A stretch of 45,850 bases of DNA from Bacteroidota bacterium (GTDB taxonomy: Bacteria; Bacteroidota; Bacteroidia; B-17B0; Aurantibacillaceae), in the NCBI GenBank assembly GCA_021155905.1, contig JAJNBG010000030.1, forward strand, positions 1 to 45,850. Direction: 5' to 3'. Position numbers and translations under genes: made by a program. Of the stretch, positions 35,543 to 42,423 are shown in pieces (within the stretch, counting starts at the first letter, position 1; each line of letters opens with the position of its first letter). Below the pieces are notes generated by a model. The model worked only from the letters and a program-made list of their open reading frames with translations. It was not told the origin of the DNA and did no database searches.

Positions 35543-37261
35543 ATGTCATTTAATACTCCTATACTCTTTATTATTTTCAACCGGTTGGAAACAGCGAGCC
35601 AGGTGTTTGACGAAGTAGCTAAAATCAAACCTAAACATCTGTATATTGCTGCTGACGGCCCAAGAGATTCTAAGCCCGAAGAAGCGGCAAAATGCGAGTT
35701 AGTAAGAAAGACAATCATAAGTAAAATTACCTGGGATTGTGAATTAAAGACCTTATTCCGCGACTCCAATCTTGGATGCGGTTTAGCCGTGAGCGGAGCA
35801 ATCAACTGGTTCTTTGATCATGTTGAAGAAGGAATTATATTAGAAGACGACTGCCTACCTGATCCCTCTTTCTTTGATTTTTGTGCCCGAATGCTGGAAA
35901 GATACAGGGATAATGACAGTATTAAAACCATATCGGGAAATAATTTTCAAAACGGAATTAAACGTGGTGACGGAAGTTACTATTTTTCAAATTTTGCGGA
36001 CATATGGGGATGGGCCTGCTGGAAACGAACCTGGTTACAATATGATTTCAAATTAAAAGCCTGGCCTGCATTCCGTGACAAAAAACTGAATAAACTCTTA
36101 CATAATGACAGGCAGCAGATTGATTTCTGGACAAATACTTTGAATTCTGTTCATGCAGGAAAAATTGACACATGGGATTACCAAATGCTGTTTACTGTGT
36201 GGAACAACAATGGAATAGCCATTCATCCTAATGTTAACCTAATTTCAAACATCGGTTTTAACAGTGAAGCGACTCACACAACCAACATCTCAGATAAACT
36301 GAACAATCAACCCAGATCATCCTATATCGAAGATGTTATTCCCTCTAAAATAAAAGTTAACACAAAGGCAGACGATTATAATTTTTACCAGGTTCATACT
36401 GAAAGAGCGTCTTATAAAGAACAATTCAAAAGTTTTACAAAGCAAACTCTAAAAACCCTTTTTCCACCGGTAATTATTTCAGTTTTAAAAAAATTGAAAA
36501 AACCAGTTATTCATGAGGAACACGGATGGTTTGGTAATTACAACACATGGGAAGAGGCAGAATCACAATGTTCGGGCTATGACAACAACGTAATTTTACA
36601 AAAAGTAAAAAGCGCCATTCTGAAAGTAAAATCAGGCGAAGCAAAATATGAGAGGGACTCAGTATTATTTAACGAAATAGAATATTCTCCCGGATTATTG
36701 AACGCATTTGAACTATCTATAGAAAATAATCAACTTCATGTAACTGATTTTGGCGGATCACTGGGAAGTACTTATTTTCAAAACAGGTCATTGTTTCCGG
36801 ATACCTTAAACTTAAAATGGTCGGTTGTAGAACAAAAACATTTTGTGGAATGCGGGCAAAAAGAAATCGCCGAAAAACATCTTTCTTTCTATCACACAAT
36901 CGGTGAAGCATTACAACATCAGAAAAATCAGGTTCTTTTATTATCCAGCGTTCTCCCCTACTTTAAAGAACCCTATGAATTAATAAGCACGTTATTAAAA
37001 TACCGTTTCAAATATATTATTATAGACCGAACCGCATTTATTGAAGGAGAAACAGAAAGAATTACAAAACAAGTAGTGCCCTCATTCATTTATAAAGCAT
37101 CCTACCCTGCCTGGTTTTTCAATGAAAAAAAATTCATTGCAGCCTTTAACAAAGACTATGATCTTATTAATTCCTTTGATAGCGGCTTTGATCCAAAAGA
37201 ACCTTTGGAAGACCAGGTCATTTCTTATAGAAAAGGGTTTTATTTAAAACTAAAGGAATGA
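35543..37261 (+). CDS. Fusion: GT-A glycosyltransferase + TIGR04325-type methyltransferase
   Basis: The 572 residues split in two. Residues 1-270 are a GT-A domain with PILFIIFNRLETASQVF, ADGPRDS, the metal-binding EDDCLPDP at 101-108 and TWDYQM at 210-215. Residues about 300-320 are a basic linker. From 325 the second part has HGWFGNYNTWEEAESQCSGY, YERDSVLFNEIEYS, DFGGSLGSTYFQN at 402-414, and WSVVEQKHFVECG, all recognisable as the TIGR04325 putative methyltransferase family. In this position it could extend and cap a chain. It is the last gene of block D. Confidence 0.85.
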   Translation: MSFNTPILFIIFNRLETASQVFDEVAKIKPKHLYIAADGPRDSKPEEAAKCELVRKTIISKITWDCELKTLFRDSNLGCGLAVSGAINWFFDHVEEGIILEDDCLPDPSFFDFCARMLERYRDNDSIKTISGNNFQNGIKRGDGSYYFSNFADIWGWACWKRTWLQYDFKLKAWPAFRDKKLNKLLHNDRQQIDFWTNTLNSVHAGKIDTWDYQMLFTVWNNNGIAIHPNVNLISNIGFNSEATHTTNISDKLNNQPRSSYIEDVIPSKIKVNTKADDYNFYQVHTERASYKEQFKSFTKQTLKTLFPPVIISVLKKLKKPVIHEEHGWFGNYNTWEEAESQCSGYDNNVILQKVKSAILKVKSGEAKYERDSVLFNEIEYSPGLLNAFELSIENNQLHVTDFGGSLGSTYFQNRSLFPDTLNLKWSVVEQKHFVECGQKEIAEKHLSFYHTIGEALQHQKNQVLLLSSVLPYFKEPYELISTLLKYRFKYIIIDRTAFIEGETERITKQVVPSFIYKASYPAWFFNEKKFIAAFNKDYDLINSFDSGFDPKEPLEDQVISYRKGFYLKLKE

Positions 37262-37262
37262 G

Positions 37263-38168
37263 TTAATAAGGGTATAACTTGTAACCTAATTTTCTGAATA
37301 CTCTGTATAGAAAATAATGGTTCATTAAGAATAAATCCATTGAAACTTTATATTGCATTTTTTTTAGGTTATTTCCAAGGTAATACTTACTCATGTATTT
37401 CTTAGCCGGCCCCTGAAAATGAATATCATTAAATTGTATCTCTTTTCCTGATGAAATGTGCTTGCCATAAGGCATTTTATTTTTAATAATAATTTTCTTA
37501 CCTATATCTGTCATTTCAAAACCCTGTGATTCATTAAAATTATCGTCAAAAACACAATTGTTTTCAATAAGGCTCAAATCTTTGGCGCAACCGGGATGAT
37601 CATTTTGATATTCTATAAAAACTGTCATGTCACATACCCCTCCCGGCTCATTATTATCTAAATGATGCTGATGTTTCTTTTCAAACCGGCCAACATATTT
37701 TTCATCCGTATAGAGTCTAGTCATGAATTCACAGAAATCTTTAAGATATTTAACAGAAGAAAAATACGTGCATTGAGGGCCCTGTTGATTGGTAATTGTA
37801 AATTGATACGTATCGAAATGAGGAAATACTTCATTGATATTACAATAAAGCATGAGGTCAGAATCCAGGTATAAAAAACGATCGATGGAATAAACCACGC
37901 AAAATTGCTTTAGAATAAACCACCGTTGAAAACAAAAAAGCTCGCCTTCATAAGGATTAGTAGACATGTGCCTATAAACCCGTTTAAAATCATTAGCATC
38001 CTTTTTCCATGAATGTATATCGATATATTTAACAAAATCATAGCGATCGGTTATCTCATCTGTGATCAAAAAAATAGGATTTTCCGGATTTGAAAGATGA
38101 GCCTGGTTAAGCGAAAAATTTAAATAAAAAGGATCACCGGTATGGATAAATATGATAGGAATGCTCAT
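37263..38168 (-). CDS. GT-A fold putative glycosyltransferase
   Basis: The 301-residue protein has IPIIFIHTGDPFYLNFSLNQA at its start and the DxD-like FLYLDSDLMLYCN with D102 and D104. A late GKHISSGKEIQFNDIHFQGPAK segment ends in an FQG motif at a place often used for donor binding in GT8-like proteins. It faces block D with only 1 base between the stops, so it is transcribed separately. The next 124 bases upstream contain no clear promoter box. Confidence 0.72.
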   Translation of the reverse strand: MSIPIIFIHTGDPFYLNFSLNQAHLSNPENPIFLITDEITDRYDFVKYIDIHSWKKDANDFKRVYRHMSTNPYEGELFCFQRWFILKQFCVVYSIDRFLYLDSDLMLYCNINEVFPHFDTYQFTITNQQGPQCTYFSSVKYLKDFCEFMTRLYTDEKYVGRFEKKHQHHLDNNEPGGVCDMTVFIEYQNDHPGCAKDLSLIENNCVFDDNFNESQGFEMTDIGKKIIIKNKMPYGKHISSGKEIQFNDIHFQGPAKKYMSKYYLGNNLKKMQYKVSMDLFLMNHYFLYRVFRKLGYKLYPY

Positions 38169-38292
38169 CAGTCGGCTTTGCTTGTTTTGATTTTTTAAAG
38201 ATATTCACTTTATTGGTTTATCCATATACAGTTCTAAATAAATTTACTATTTTAGAAAGCATACTTGGTAAAAACATATCAAAATAAAAAAC

Positions 38293-38730
38293 ATGGATTT
38301 AAAAATTGCATTAGCCAATATTTGTGAGCGCTGGAAATATAAGCTGGATGAAACTTCACCGGGCATTTTTCGGTTGGATGTAGCCATGCCACAAAAGGAT
38401 GGCTCATTAAGGTATCAGTATGTTTATGCCTGGGTTATCAGGGAACGTTATATGGGCAAAGATGTATTTTATTTTAATAGCCGATGCGGTGAGTATAATC
38501 TGAACTTAAATCTTTACCAGATGATGAAAGAGAGTAGTTATTGTACATATTGCTCAGTAATCATAACCACGGACAAACGTACTGATGGCTCACCCTGTGA
38601 AACAGTTGTAGTTCATGCCATTCAACCAATCCATTTAACAAACGAAACAATCATCAATGAAGTAATTTGGGACATTGCCACCAATGCGGATATTATTGAA
38701 GCTACATATTTTGGCGGCGATCATAATTAA
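38293..38730 (+). CDS. Conserved-looking small protein, unrecognised
   Basis: The 145-residue protein has no signal peptide or membrane segment. An alpha/beta pattern is seen: IALANICERWKYKLDE, FRLDVAMPQ, QYVYAWVIRERYMG, VFYFNSRCGEYN and a long C-terminal helix. Its layout (helix, four strands, helix) recalls small T3SS-chaperone-like or YbjN-like proteins, but the similarity is too weak to assert. Three cysteines cluster at C104... (SSYCTYCSV), positions not known to bind metal. It stands alone. Confidence 0.6.
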   Translation: MDLKIALANICERWKYKLDETSPGIFRLDVAMPQKDGSLRYQYVYAWVIRERYMGKDVFYFNSRCGEYNLNLNLYQMMKESSYCTYCSVIITTDKRTDGSPCETVVVHAIQPIHLTNETIINEVIWDIATNADIIEATYFGGDHN

Positions 38731-38873
38731 AAGCAAGACTTGTATTTGGTTTTGAGTTTGTGTTAATGCATACAAAAGACAGTTTAAAGTTTTAACTATC
38801 AAAAAGCCGTTCTCACCGAAGATTTGTTATATTGTTTTAATAGGCATTTACCTTTATTATACAACTGCTGTTT

Positions 38874-39506
38874 ATGAAAAAGATAAGTGTATTTAACCAT
38901 GTTAGTATAGATGGTTTTTTTTCCGGACCAAACAATGAAATTGATTGGTTTAAGTCATTAAAAAAAGATATCGTCTGGGATGAGTATACCCATTCCCAGG
39001 CCAAATCGGGTAATACTTTATTATTCGGTCATACAACCTATAACCTGATGAAAAGTTACTGGCCAACATCCAAAGCCATGCAGGATAATCCCGACATGGC
39101 TTCTGGTATGGAACTCAGCACTAAAATCGTTTTTTCAAAGAAAATCAAGCAGGAAGATGAGGGCGACAATTGGGAAAATGTGAAAGTAATGCCGGAAATC
39201 AACCCAAGGGAAATCATGAAAATGAAAGAGGAAGAAGATATGACGATATTAGGTAGCGGCAGTATTGTTCAACAATTTGCACAACACAATCTCATCGATG
39301 AGTATAACCTGGTAGTGGTCCCCGTAACACTAGGAAAAGGAAAACCATTATTTAAAGATTTCAATAAACTTAGCCTGGATCTGCTGGAAGCGCGATCTTT
39401 CAAAAATGGGATTGTCCTGCTTCGCTATCAACCGATAAACAATTCAAAAGCAAACTCATTTCAGCAGGAAACACATAAACCGGACAAACAACCCTACCTG
39501 GAATAA
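38874..39506 (+). CDS. Dihydrofolate reductase / RibD C-terminal-like reductase
   Basis: The 210-residue protein opens KKISVFNHVSIDGFFSGPNNEIDWF, continues with GNTLLFGHTTYNLM and ends its core with MTILGSGSIVQQFAQHNLIDEYNLVVVPV. These match the bacterial-fold DHFR-like family related to RibD C-terminal and YyaP/YwjB proteins. The enzyme probably reduces a pteridine or similar compound with NADPH. The last 25 residues are a polar, Lys/Gln-rich tail beyond the usual fold. A TACCTTTA element lies 18 bases upstream of the ATG, one base off the promoter consensus. Confidence 0.85.
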   Translation: MKKISVFNHVSIDGFFSGPNNEIDWFKSLKKDIVWDEYTHSQAKSGNTLLFGHTTYNLMKSYWPTSKAMQDNPDMASGMELSTKIVFSKKIKQEDEGDNWENVKVMPEINPREIMKMKEEEDMTILGSGSIVQQFAQHNLIDEYNLVVVPVTLGKGKPLFKDFNKLSLDLLEARSFKNGIVLLRYQPINNSKANSFQQETHKPDKQPYLE

Positions 39507-39548
39507 CCCCAACCTATAAAATTATCTGATATTAGGTTCCTGGGGTTT
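39505..39548. terminator. Candidate bidirectional terminator
   Basis: aacccc + aaccta (39505-39516) can pair with taggtt (39533-39538) and ggggtt (39542-39547), leaving a 3-base bulge. It lies between the convergent DHFR-like gene and the Pro/Asp-rich peptide gene, whose last codons are in the loop. T-runs are short. Confidence 0.35.
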
Positions 39549-39728
39549 AGTTGGTTCAGGATCATCTATCCTCGTAGGGTCATTTTTTTCCGGTTCTTCA
39601 ATCCTTGTTGGATCTACCTTATTCGGGTCATCCCTTTTAGTCGGGTCCGGATTTGGATCAGGTTTTAATGGATTTTCGCGCTTCGGATTAAGAGAATTTT
39701 TTTGATACTTTAAAGAGGAATGTTTCAT
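39522..39728 (-). CDS. Pro/Asp-rich small protein with DPTRI repeats
   Basis: The 68-residue product is about half Pro, Asp, Glu, Lys and Asn, with no hydrophobic core. DPTRIEEPE and DPTRIDDPE form an imperfect repeat, preceded by PDPNPDPTKRDDP. It must be disordered. It lies 11 bases after the membrane-protein gene on the same strand, so it may be co-transcribed. Such peptides are seen in Bacteroidota but I know no function. The biased composition supports a real coding frame. Confidence 0.55.
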   Translation of the reverse strand: MKHSSLKYQKNSLNPKRENPLKPDPNPDPTKRDDPNKVDPTRIEEPEKNDPTRIDDPEPTKPQEPNIR

Positions 39729-39739
39729 AATTCAAATTT

Positions 39740-40171
39740 CTAACGGGTTTTTATTTTAAAGGATGATGAATCTGTGGCAGGAGTACACATTGGTTTACAC
39801 TGCCCTGAAGTATTTTGATTACAACTGCTTGTAGTACCGTGATGTATGCCTTTCGCGCAACACTGTCCTTTAGATCCTTCAAGAAATTCACCATAAGCAT
39901 GGTAATTTTTACTTCTCTTCAACCACTTTTTATGTTTCTTTTCCATCTTCTTGTGCATTTTCATCTCATGTCTTGAATGCCTTCCGGAAAACTTCATCAG
40001 TCCATGAAGAAGCGTGCACCCGAGGTTTATAAAACAACAAACAATAATGACCCATGCTACTGCTTTAAACATGGTTCCTAAACCATCCTTATTTGTTTTT
40101 GCCAGTAAGAACATAGCACCGGTTAATGCTAAGAGTGTAATACCTACCGAAATACTGATTGCTGCTCCCAT
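39740..40171 (-). CDS. Small membrane protein with a basic helix and Cys/His-rich tail
   Basis: The 143 residues begin with two hydrophobic helices (about 4-24 and 35-57). Residues 62-90 are a Lys/His-rich helix (RHEMKMHKKMEKKHKKWLKR). The tail (about 103-128) has CCAKGIHH, SSCNQ and QCKPMC, six cysteines and two histidines that could bind metal or form disulfides depending on side. A promoter box lies 73 bases upstream. I do not recognise the family. Confidence 0.65.
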   Translation of the reverse strand: MGAAISISVGITLLALTGAMFLLAKTNKDGLGTMFKAVAWVIIVCCFINLGCTLLHGLMKFSGRHSRHEMKMHKKMEKKHKKWLKRSKNYHAYGEFLEGSKGQCCAKGIHHGTTSSCNQNTSGQCKPMCTPATDSSSFKIKTR

Positions 40172-40243
40172 GATTATCTTTTTAAGGATGATTATTAAAT
40201 TTGTGACCTTCAGCGGAATTTACTCCCAATTAAAAAGGTAAAT

Positions 40244-40276
40244 CAAAATTATGACTGAACGGCGTTAATAATCCAA
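40244..40276 (-). promoter_or_regulatory. Promoter for the Cys/His-tailed membrane protein
   Basis: Minus-strand TAATTTTG (40244-40251) matches TAnnTTTG, and TTG (40274-40276) lies 22 bases upstream. The gene start at 40171 is 73 bases downstream. This is in the 291-base gap 40172-40462, where I see no gene or strong hairpin. Confidence 0.5.
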
Positions 40277-40462
40277 ATATTAGCTTAGAAGCATTTAAGC
40301 ATCGCTATTTTCCTATACATGAAATGGATCCTGTAAAGATTTCTTTTCTTTTTTGCAAATGGGGCAGAAAAAGATGGGTTATTATTACTTAGGCGAGATG
40401 CCACCGTTGAGTTTATTGCACAAGTCAAAGGCCCTCCTATAGGTTTTTAAGACTGCATATCA

Positions 40463-40678
40463 TTAACCTCCTGCGCTGGATTCTTTTTTAACGCTAATAT
40501 TTTCTATAGATATAAATTCTTCGAAAATTGTAATATAGTCAGAGATATCGTCGCAGGATGCCAGCGCATCCATCGGCTCAATAACCGTTTTACCTGCATC
40601 ACCAATTTGTGTTTTCAGAATATTATCTTCTGAACGAAGGCGATTTTCTGATAATGAGTTATAATCTGGTTTTGCCAT
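40463..40678 (-). CDS. Small acidic protein, unrecognised
   Basis: A 71-residue product with no signal, low aromatic content and an acidic middle (SCDDISDYITIFEEFISIEN). Its ATG overlaps the stop of the lipoprotein gene by one base (TGATG), which supports translation and coupling. No family is recognised. Confidence 0.5.
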   Translation of the reverse strand: MAKPDYNSLSENRLRSEDNILKTQIGDAGKTVIEPMDALASCDDISDYITIFEEFISIENISVKKESSAGG

Positions 40679-40872
40679 CAGTTTTGCCCGAGCGAATCAA
40701 CGCGTTTTTCTGAAGTGTTACCCTGTTTTGTCGGACGTTCAGGTACTCTCTCATCATTTGTATTTTTATAAGGTGTTTCATCAGTCTTGTCAGGTCCTTT
40801 GCGGCTATTTTCATCATTCCCGCACGACGCCAGACCCAGCATCAAACACGCTATTAAAAATTTATTTTTCAT
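40678..40872 (-). CDS. Small lipoprotein
   Basis: The ATG at 40872 gives 64 residues starting MKNKFLIACLMLGLASCGN: a signal peptide with lipobox LASC and lipidated Cys17. The frame extends upstream to 40962, but the extra 30 residues would bury the signal. The acidic residues just after the Cys (GNDEN) are like the surface-export signal of Bacteroidota lipoproteins, so it may face outward. The rest is hydrophilic (Lys, Asp, Asn, Pro). A promoter box lies 21 bases upstream. Confidence 0.65.
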   Translation of the reverse strand: MKNKFLIACLMLGLASCGNDENSRKGPDKTDETPYKNTNDERVPERPTKQGNTSEKRVDSLGQN

Positions 40873-40892
40873 GATTTCTGATTTTTTCCACT

Positions 40893-40900
40893 CAAAAATA
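40893..40900 (-). promoter_or_regulatory. Candidate -7 box for the lipoprotein gene
   Basis: TATTTTTG on the minus strand fits TAnnTTTG and sits 21 bases before the lipoprotein ATG, which also supports the shorter start at 40872. No TTG at proper distance is seen. Confidence 0.4.
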
Positions 40901-40989
40901 GGCAAGAATACAAATTTTGCCACTAATAATCGTTTAAAGGTGATTATTAATAGCTGAGGCATGGATCAAACTTTCATTTTTCGATATTC

Positions 40990-41005
40990 ACAGATTTAAA
41001 TCTGT
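40990..41005. repeat. 16-bp perfect palindrome (possible operator)
   Basis: acagatttaaatctgt lies in the spacer between the divergent lipoprotein gene (minus) and the 52-residue gene (plus). A perfect dyad in a divergent promoter region could be a regulator site. In AT-rich DNA it may also be chance. Confidence 0.35.
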
Positions 41006-41104
41006 AATTTATGTTTAATTCCTATTTAACGTTATTAAAGCAGTTAATATTGGCTCAAAATAGTTGTTTAACGATTTTCTATGCAAATCCCTGCAATCTG
41101 AAAC

Positions 41105-41112
41105 TACTTTTG
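41105..41112 (+). promoter_or_regulatory. Candidate -7 box for the 52-residue protein gene
   Basis: TACTTTTG fits TAnnTTTG and lies 44 bases before the ATG at 41157. No -33 element is obvious. It supports transcription of the short gene and its plus-strand terminator. Confidence 0.45.
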
Positions 41113-41156
41113 AAACAGGAACATTATATATCATACTAACCTAAAAATTAAATACC

Positions 41157-41315
41157 ATGTTTGAAATTAACCACAGAAGGCCAATGAGAAGAAGAATTCC
41201 AGCCAAGCCGATCACACAAAATGAACGCTCTGAAAATCCTGGTAACAAGGTAGTACATACTTATATGACAGGTTCGGTAGCACATATTCTTTGGGACGTA
41301 AAAGGTTACGCATAA
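41157..41315 (+). CDS. Small basic protein of 52 residues, unrecognised
   Basis: The frame from ATG 41157 gives a product with an Arg-rich N-terminus (HRRPMRRRIPAKP), a polar middle (ERSENPGNK) and a C-terminal VVHTYMTGSVAHILWDVKG. It is flanked by a TACTTTTG promoter box 44 bases upstream and by two hairpins downstream, the second a good terminator, all on the plus strand. That arrangement, rather than any homology, supports it. Its charge could allow nucleic-acid or ribosome binding, but this is a guess. Confidence 0.55.
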   Translation: MFEINHRRPMRRRIPAKPITQNERSENPGNKVVHTYMTGSVAHILWDVKGYA

Positions 41316-41345
41316 CCCATTACACCATTGCATTTTTCACTTTTT

Positions 41346-41359
41346 CCGGCAAATGCCGG
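41346..41359 (+). repeat. Small GC hairpin
   Basis: ccggc-aaat-gccgg, a 5-bp stem 30 bases after the small gene's stop, 26 bases before the terminator. It has no T-run and might stabilise the transcript end. Confidence 0.35.
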
Positions 41360-41384
41360 GACATGATGTAGGTTAAAATAAATT

Positions 41385-41408
41385 CCCCGCTGAAGCGGGG
41401 TTTTCTTT
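41385..41408 (+). terminator. Rho-independent terminator after the 52-residue gene
   Basis: ccccgc-tgaa-gcgggg (41385-41400) forms a 6-bp GC stem with a tetraloop and is followed by ttttcttt. It ends the small plus-strand unit. Confidence 0.75.
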
Positions 41409-41440
41409 AAAAAAAATCAATTGCAATAATTTCTATAACA

Positions 41441-41470
41441 AAAAAAGTCCCGCAAGAAATGCGGAACTTT
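41441..41470 (-). terminator. Rho-independent terminator after tRNA-Ser
   Basis: On the minus strand AAAGTTCCGCA and TGCGGGACTTT (arms 41460-41470 and 41444-41454, one G-U pair, 5-base loop) are followed by a T run. It lies 13 bases past the tRNA 3' end. Confidence 0.8.
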
Positions 41471-41483
41471 AATTAACTTTCTG

Positions 41484-41570
41484 CGGAGAGGGCGGGATTC
41501 GAACCCGCGATACAGTTTCCCGTATACAAACTTTCCAGGCTTGCTCGTTCGACCACTCTGACACCTCTCC
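41484..41570 (-). tRNA. tRNA-Ser (anticodon GGA)
   Basis: An 87-base cloverleaf: acceptor arms GGAGAGG and CCTCTCC pair perfectly, the discriminator base is G, and the T-arm contains GGGTTCGAATCCC. The anticodon stem is CAAGC/GTTTG around loop CTGGAAA, giving anticodon GGA (41534-41536) that reads UCC and UCU. The long variable arm (TATACGGGAAACTGTA) marks a class II serine tRNA. The 3' CCA is not encoded (CAG follows), so a nucleotidyltransferase must add it. Promoter box and terminator are both present. Confidence 0.95.
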
Positions 41571-42032
41571 GGAAATTTTGGGCTACAAATGTAATATTAA
41601 ATTTGTAACAAGTGGCAATTTCACAACAAAGATTTGCTTTAATTTTTTTCAATCGCTCATTTCCTTTTTCCCAGTCTAATATTTTTCCTGCTTCAAATCT
41701 ACCAAAACATTATTTTAGATGGAGGCACGTAAAATAACGGTATAATTTGTTTTTTTAAATAAAAAAAGCTAAAAATAATCGCTTCATTCCTTCTTTTAAA
41801 TGTGTTAATGCCCAAACTGCTTAATTAATATTTGAAATAGTAATTTAAATGAGTGAACAAATCAAATTGTACATTATAATTTGCTAAATTTAGTTCTACA
41901 GGAAATCTCCAAAATAACATATTATTTAAAACATTAATGACGAAAATACTAATTACCAATTAATGGAGGCATCAATTTTTGGCTCCTTTTTAATTATTTA
42001 TTAAAACCTATTAACTATTATAATCAACCGCC
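41571..42032. other. Intergenic region left of the secreted-protein genes
   Basis: The 462 bases are AT-rich and hold no open frame over 25 codons on the plus strand. Visible are the tRNA promoter (above), two TATAATTTG sequences (near 41741 and 41876) that are one base longer than the promoter consensus, and an imperfect hairpin with ggaggca / tggctcc arms followed by TTTTT (41965-41991) 42 bases before the next ATG, which may be a leader hairpin. Nothing else is recognised. Confidence 0.5.
41586..41618 (-). promoter_or_regulatory. Promoter of tRNA-Ser
   Basis: On the minus strand TACATTTG (41586-41593) matches TAnnTTTG with TTG (41616-41618) 22 bases upstream. The -7 box lies 15 bases from the mature 5' end, as expected for a tRNA promoter. 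Confidence 0.65.
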
Positions 42033-42392
42033 ATGAAGACAAATTGCTCCTTTAAACGAATCTTATTTTCCTTTTTTTGCTGTTCTCTTCTGTTAAATTC
42101 ATTAGCATCAATAAATGCTCCTATTTATTCTGCTCCCTCTTTCTTGCATTCAACTGCTAAACAAGTTGAACGTGGTTTGGAAATAAGATACATGATCATA
42201 ACAGATAAAAACGAATCGGAAAAAAAAGATATAACTATTGATGGTGTTACCTATCCCCTATTCAAAACCAAGGAACTAGCTATTGAAACGACCAAATATG
42301 CTAATCCTAAAAAAGACTACACAGTTGTTTATGTTCTCACTGACAAGAAAAAAAACACTGAAATAATTTCTATTTCAGAAGATAATAACTAG
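42033..42392 (+). CDS. Small exported protein, unrecognised
   Basis: The 119 residues begin with a signal peptide (KTNCSFKRILFSFFCCSLLLNSLAS, cleavage near residue 27-34). The mature part is mixed Lys/Glu with GVTYPLFKTKELAIETTKYANPKKDYTVVYVLTDKK. The small alpha/beta module is not a family I know. It lies 31 bases ahead of the giant secreted protein on the same strand and may be co-transcribed and perhaps co-exported. Confidence 0.65.
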   Translation: MKTNCSFKRILFSFFCCSLLLNSLASINAPIYSAPSFLHSTAKQVERGLEIRYMIITDKNESEKKDITIDGVTYPLFKTKELAIETTKYANPKKDYTVVYVLTDKKKNTEIISISEDNN

Positions 42393-42423
42393 CCATTATT
42401 TAGAACCATTAAACTTCACTCGA

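Noticed and set aside
41148..41333. Minus-strand frame of 61 codons opposite the 52-residue basic protein
   Set aside because: Cys/Trp/Tyr-rich mixture typical of a shadow frame; the plus frame has a promoter box and terminator in the right order.
41481..41570. tRNA-Ser as an integration site for a genomic island
   Set aside because: No partial copy of the tRNA 3' end and no integrase are visible in the window.
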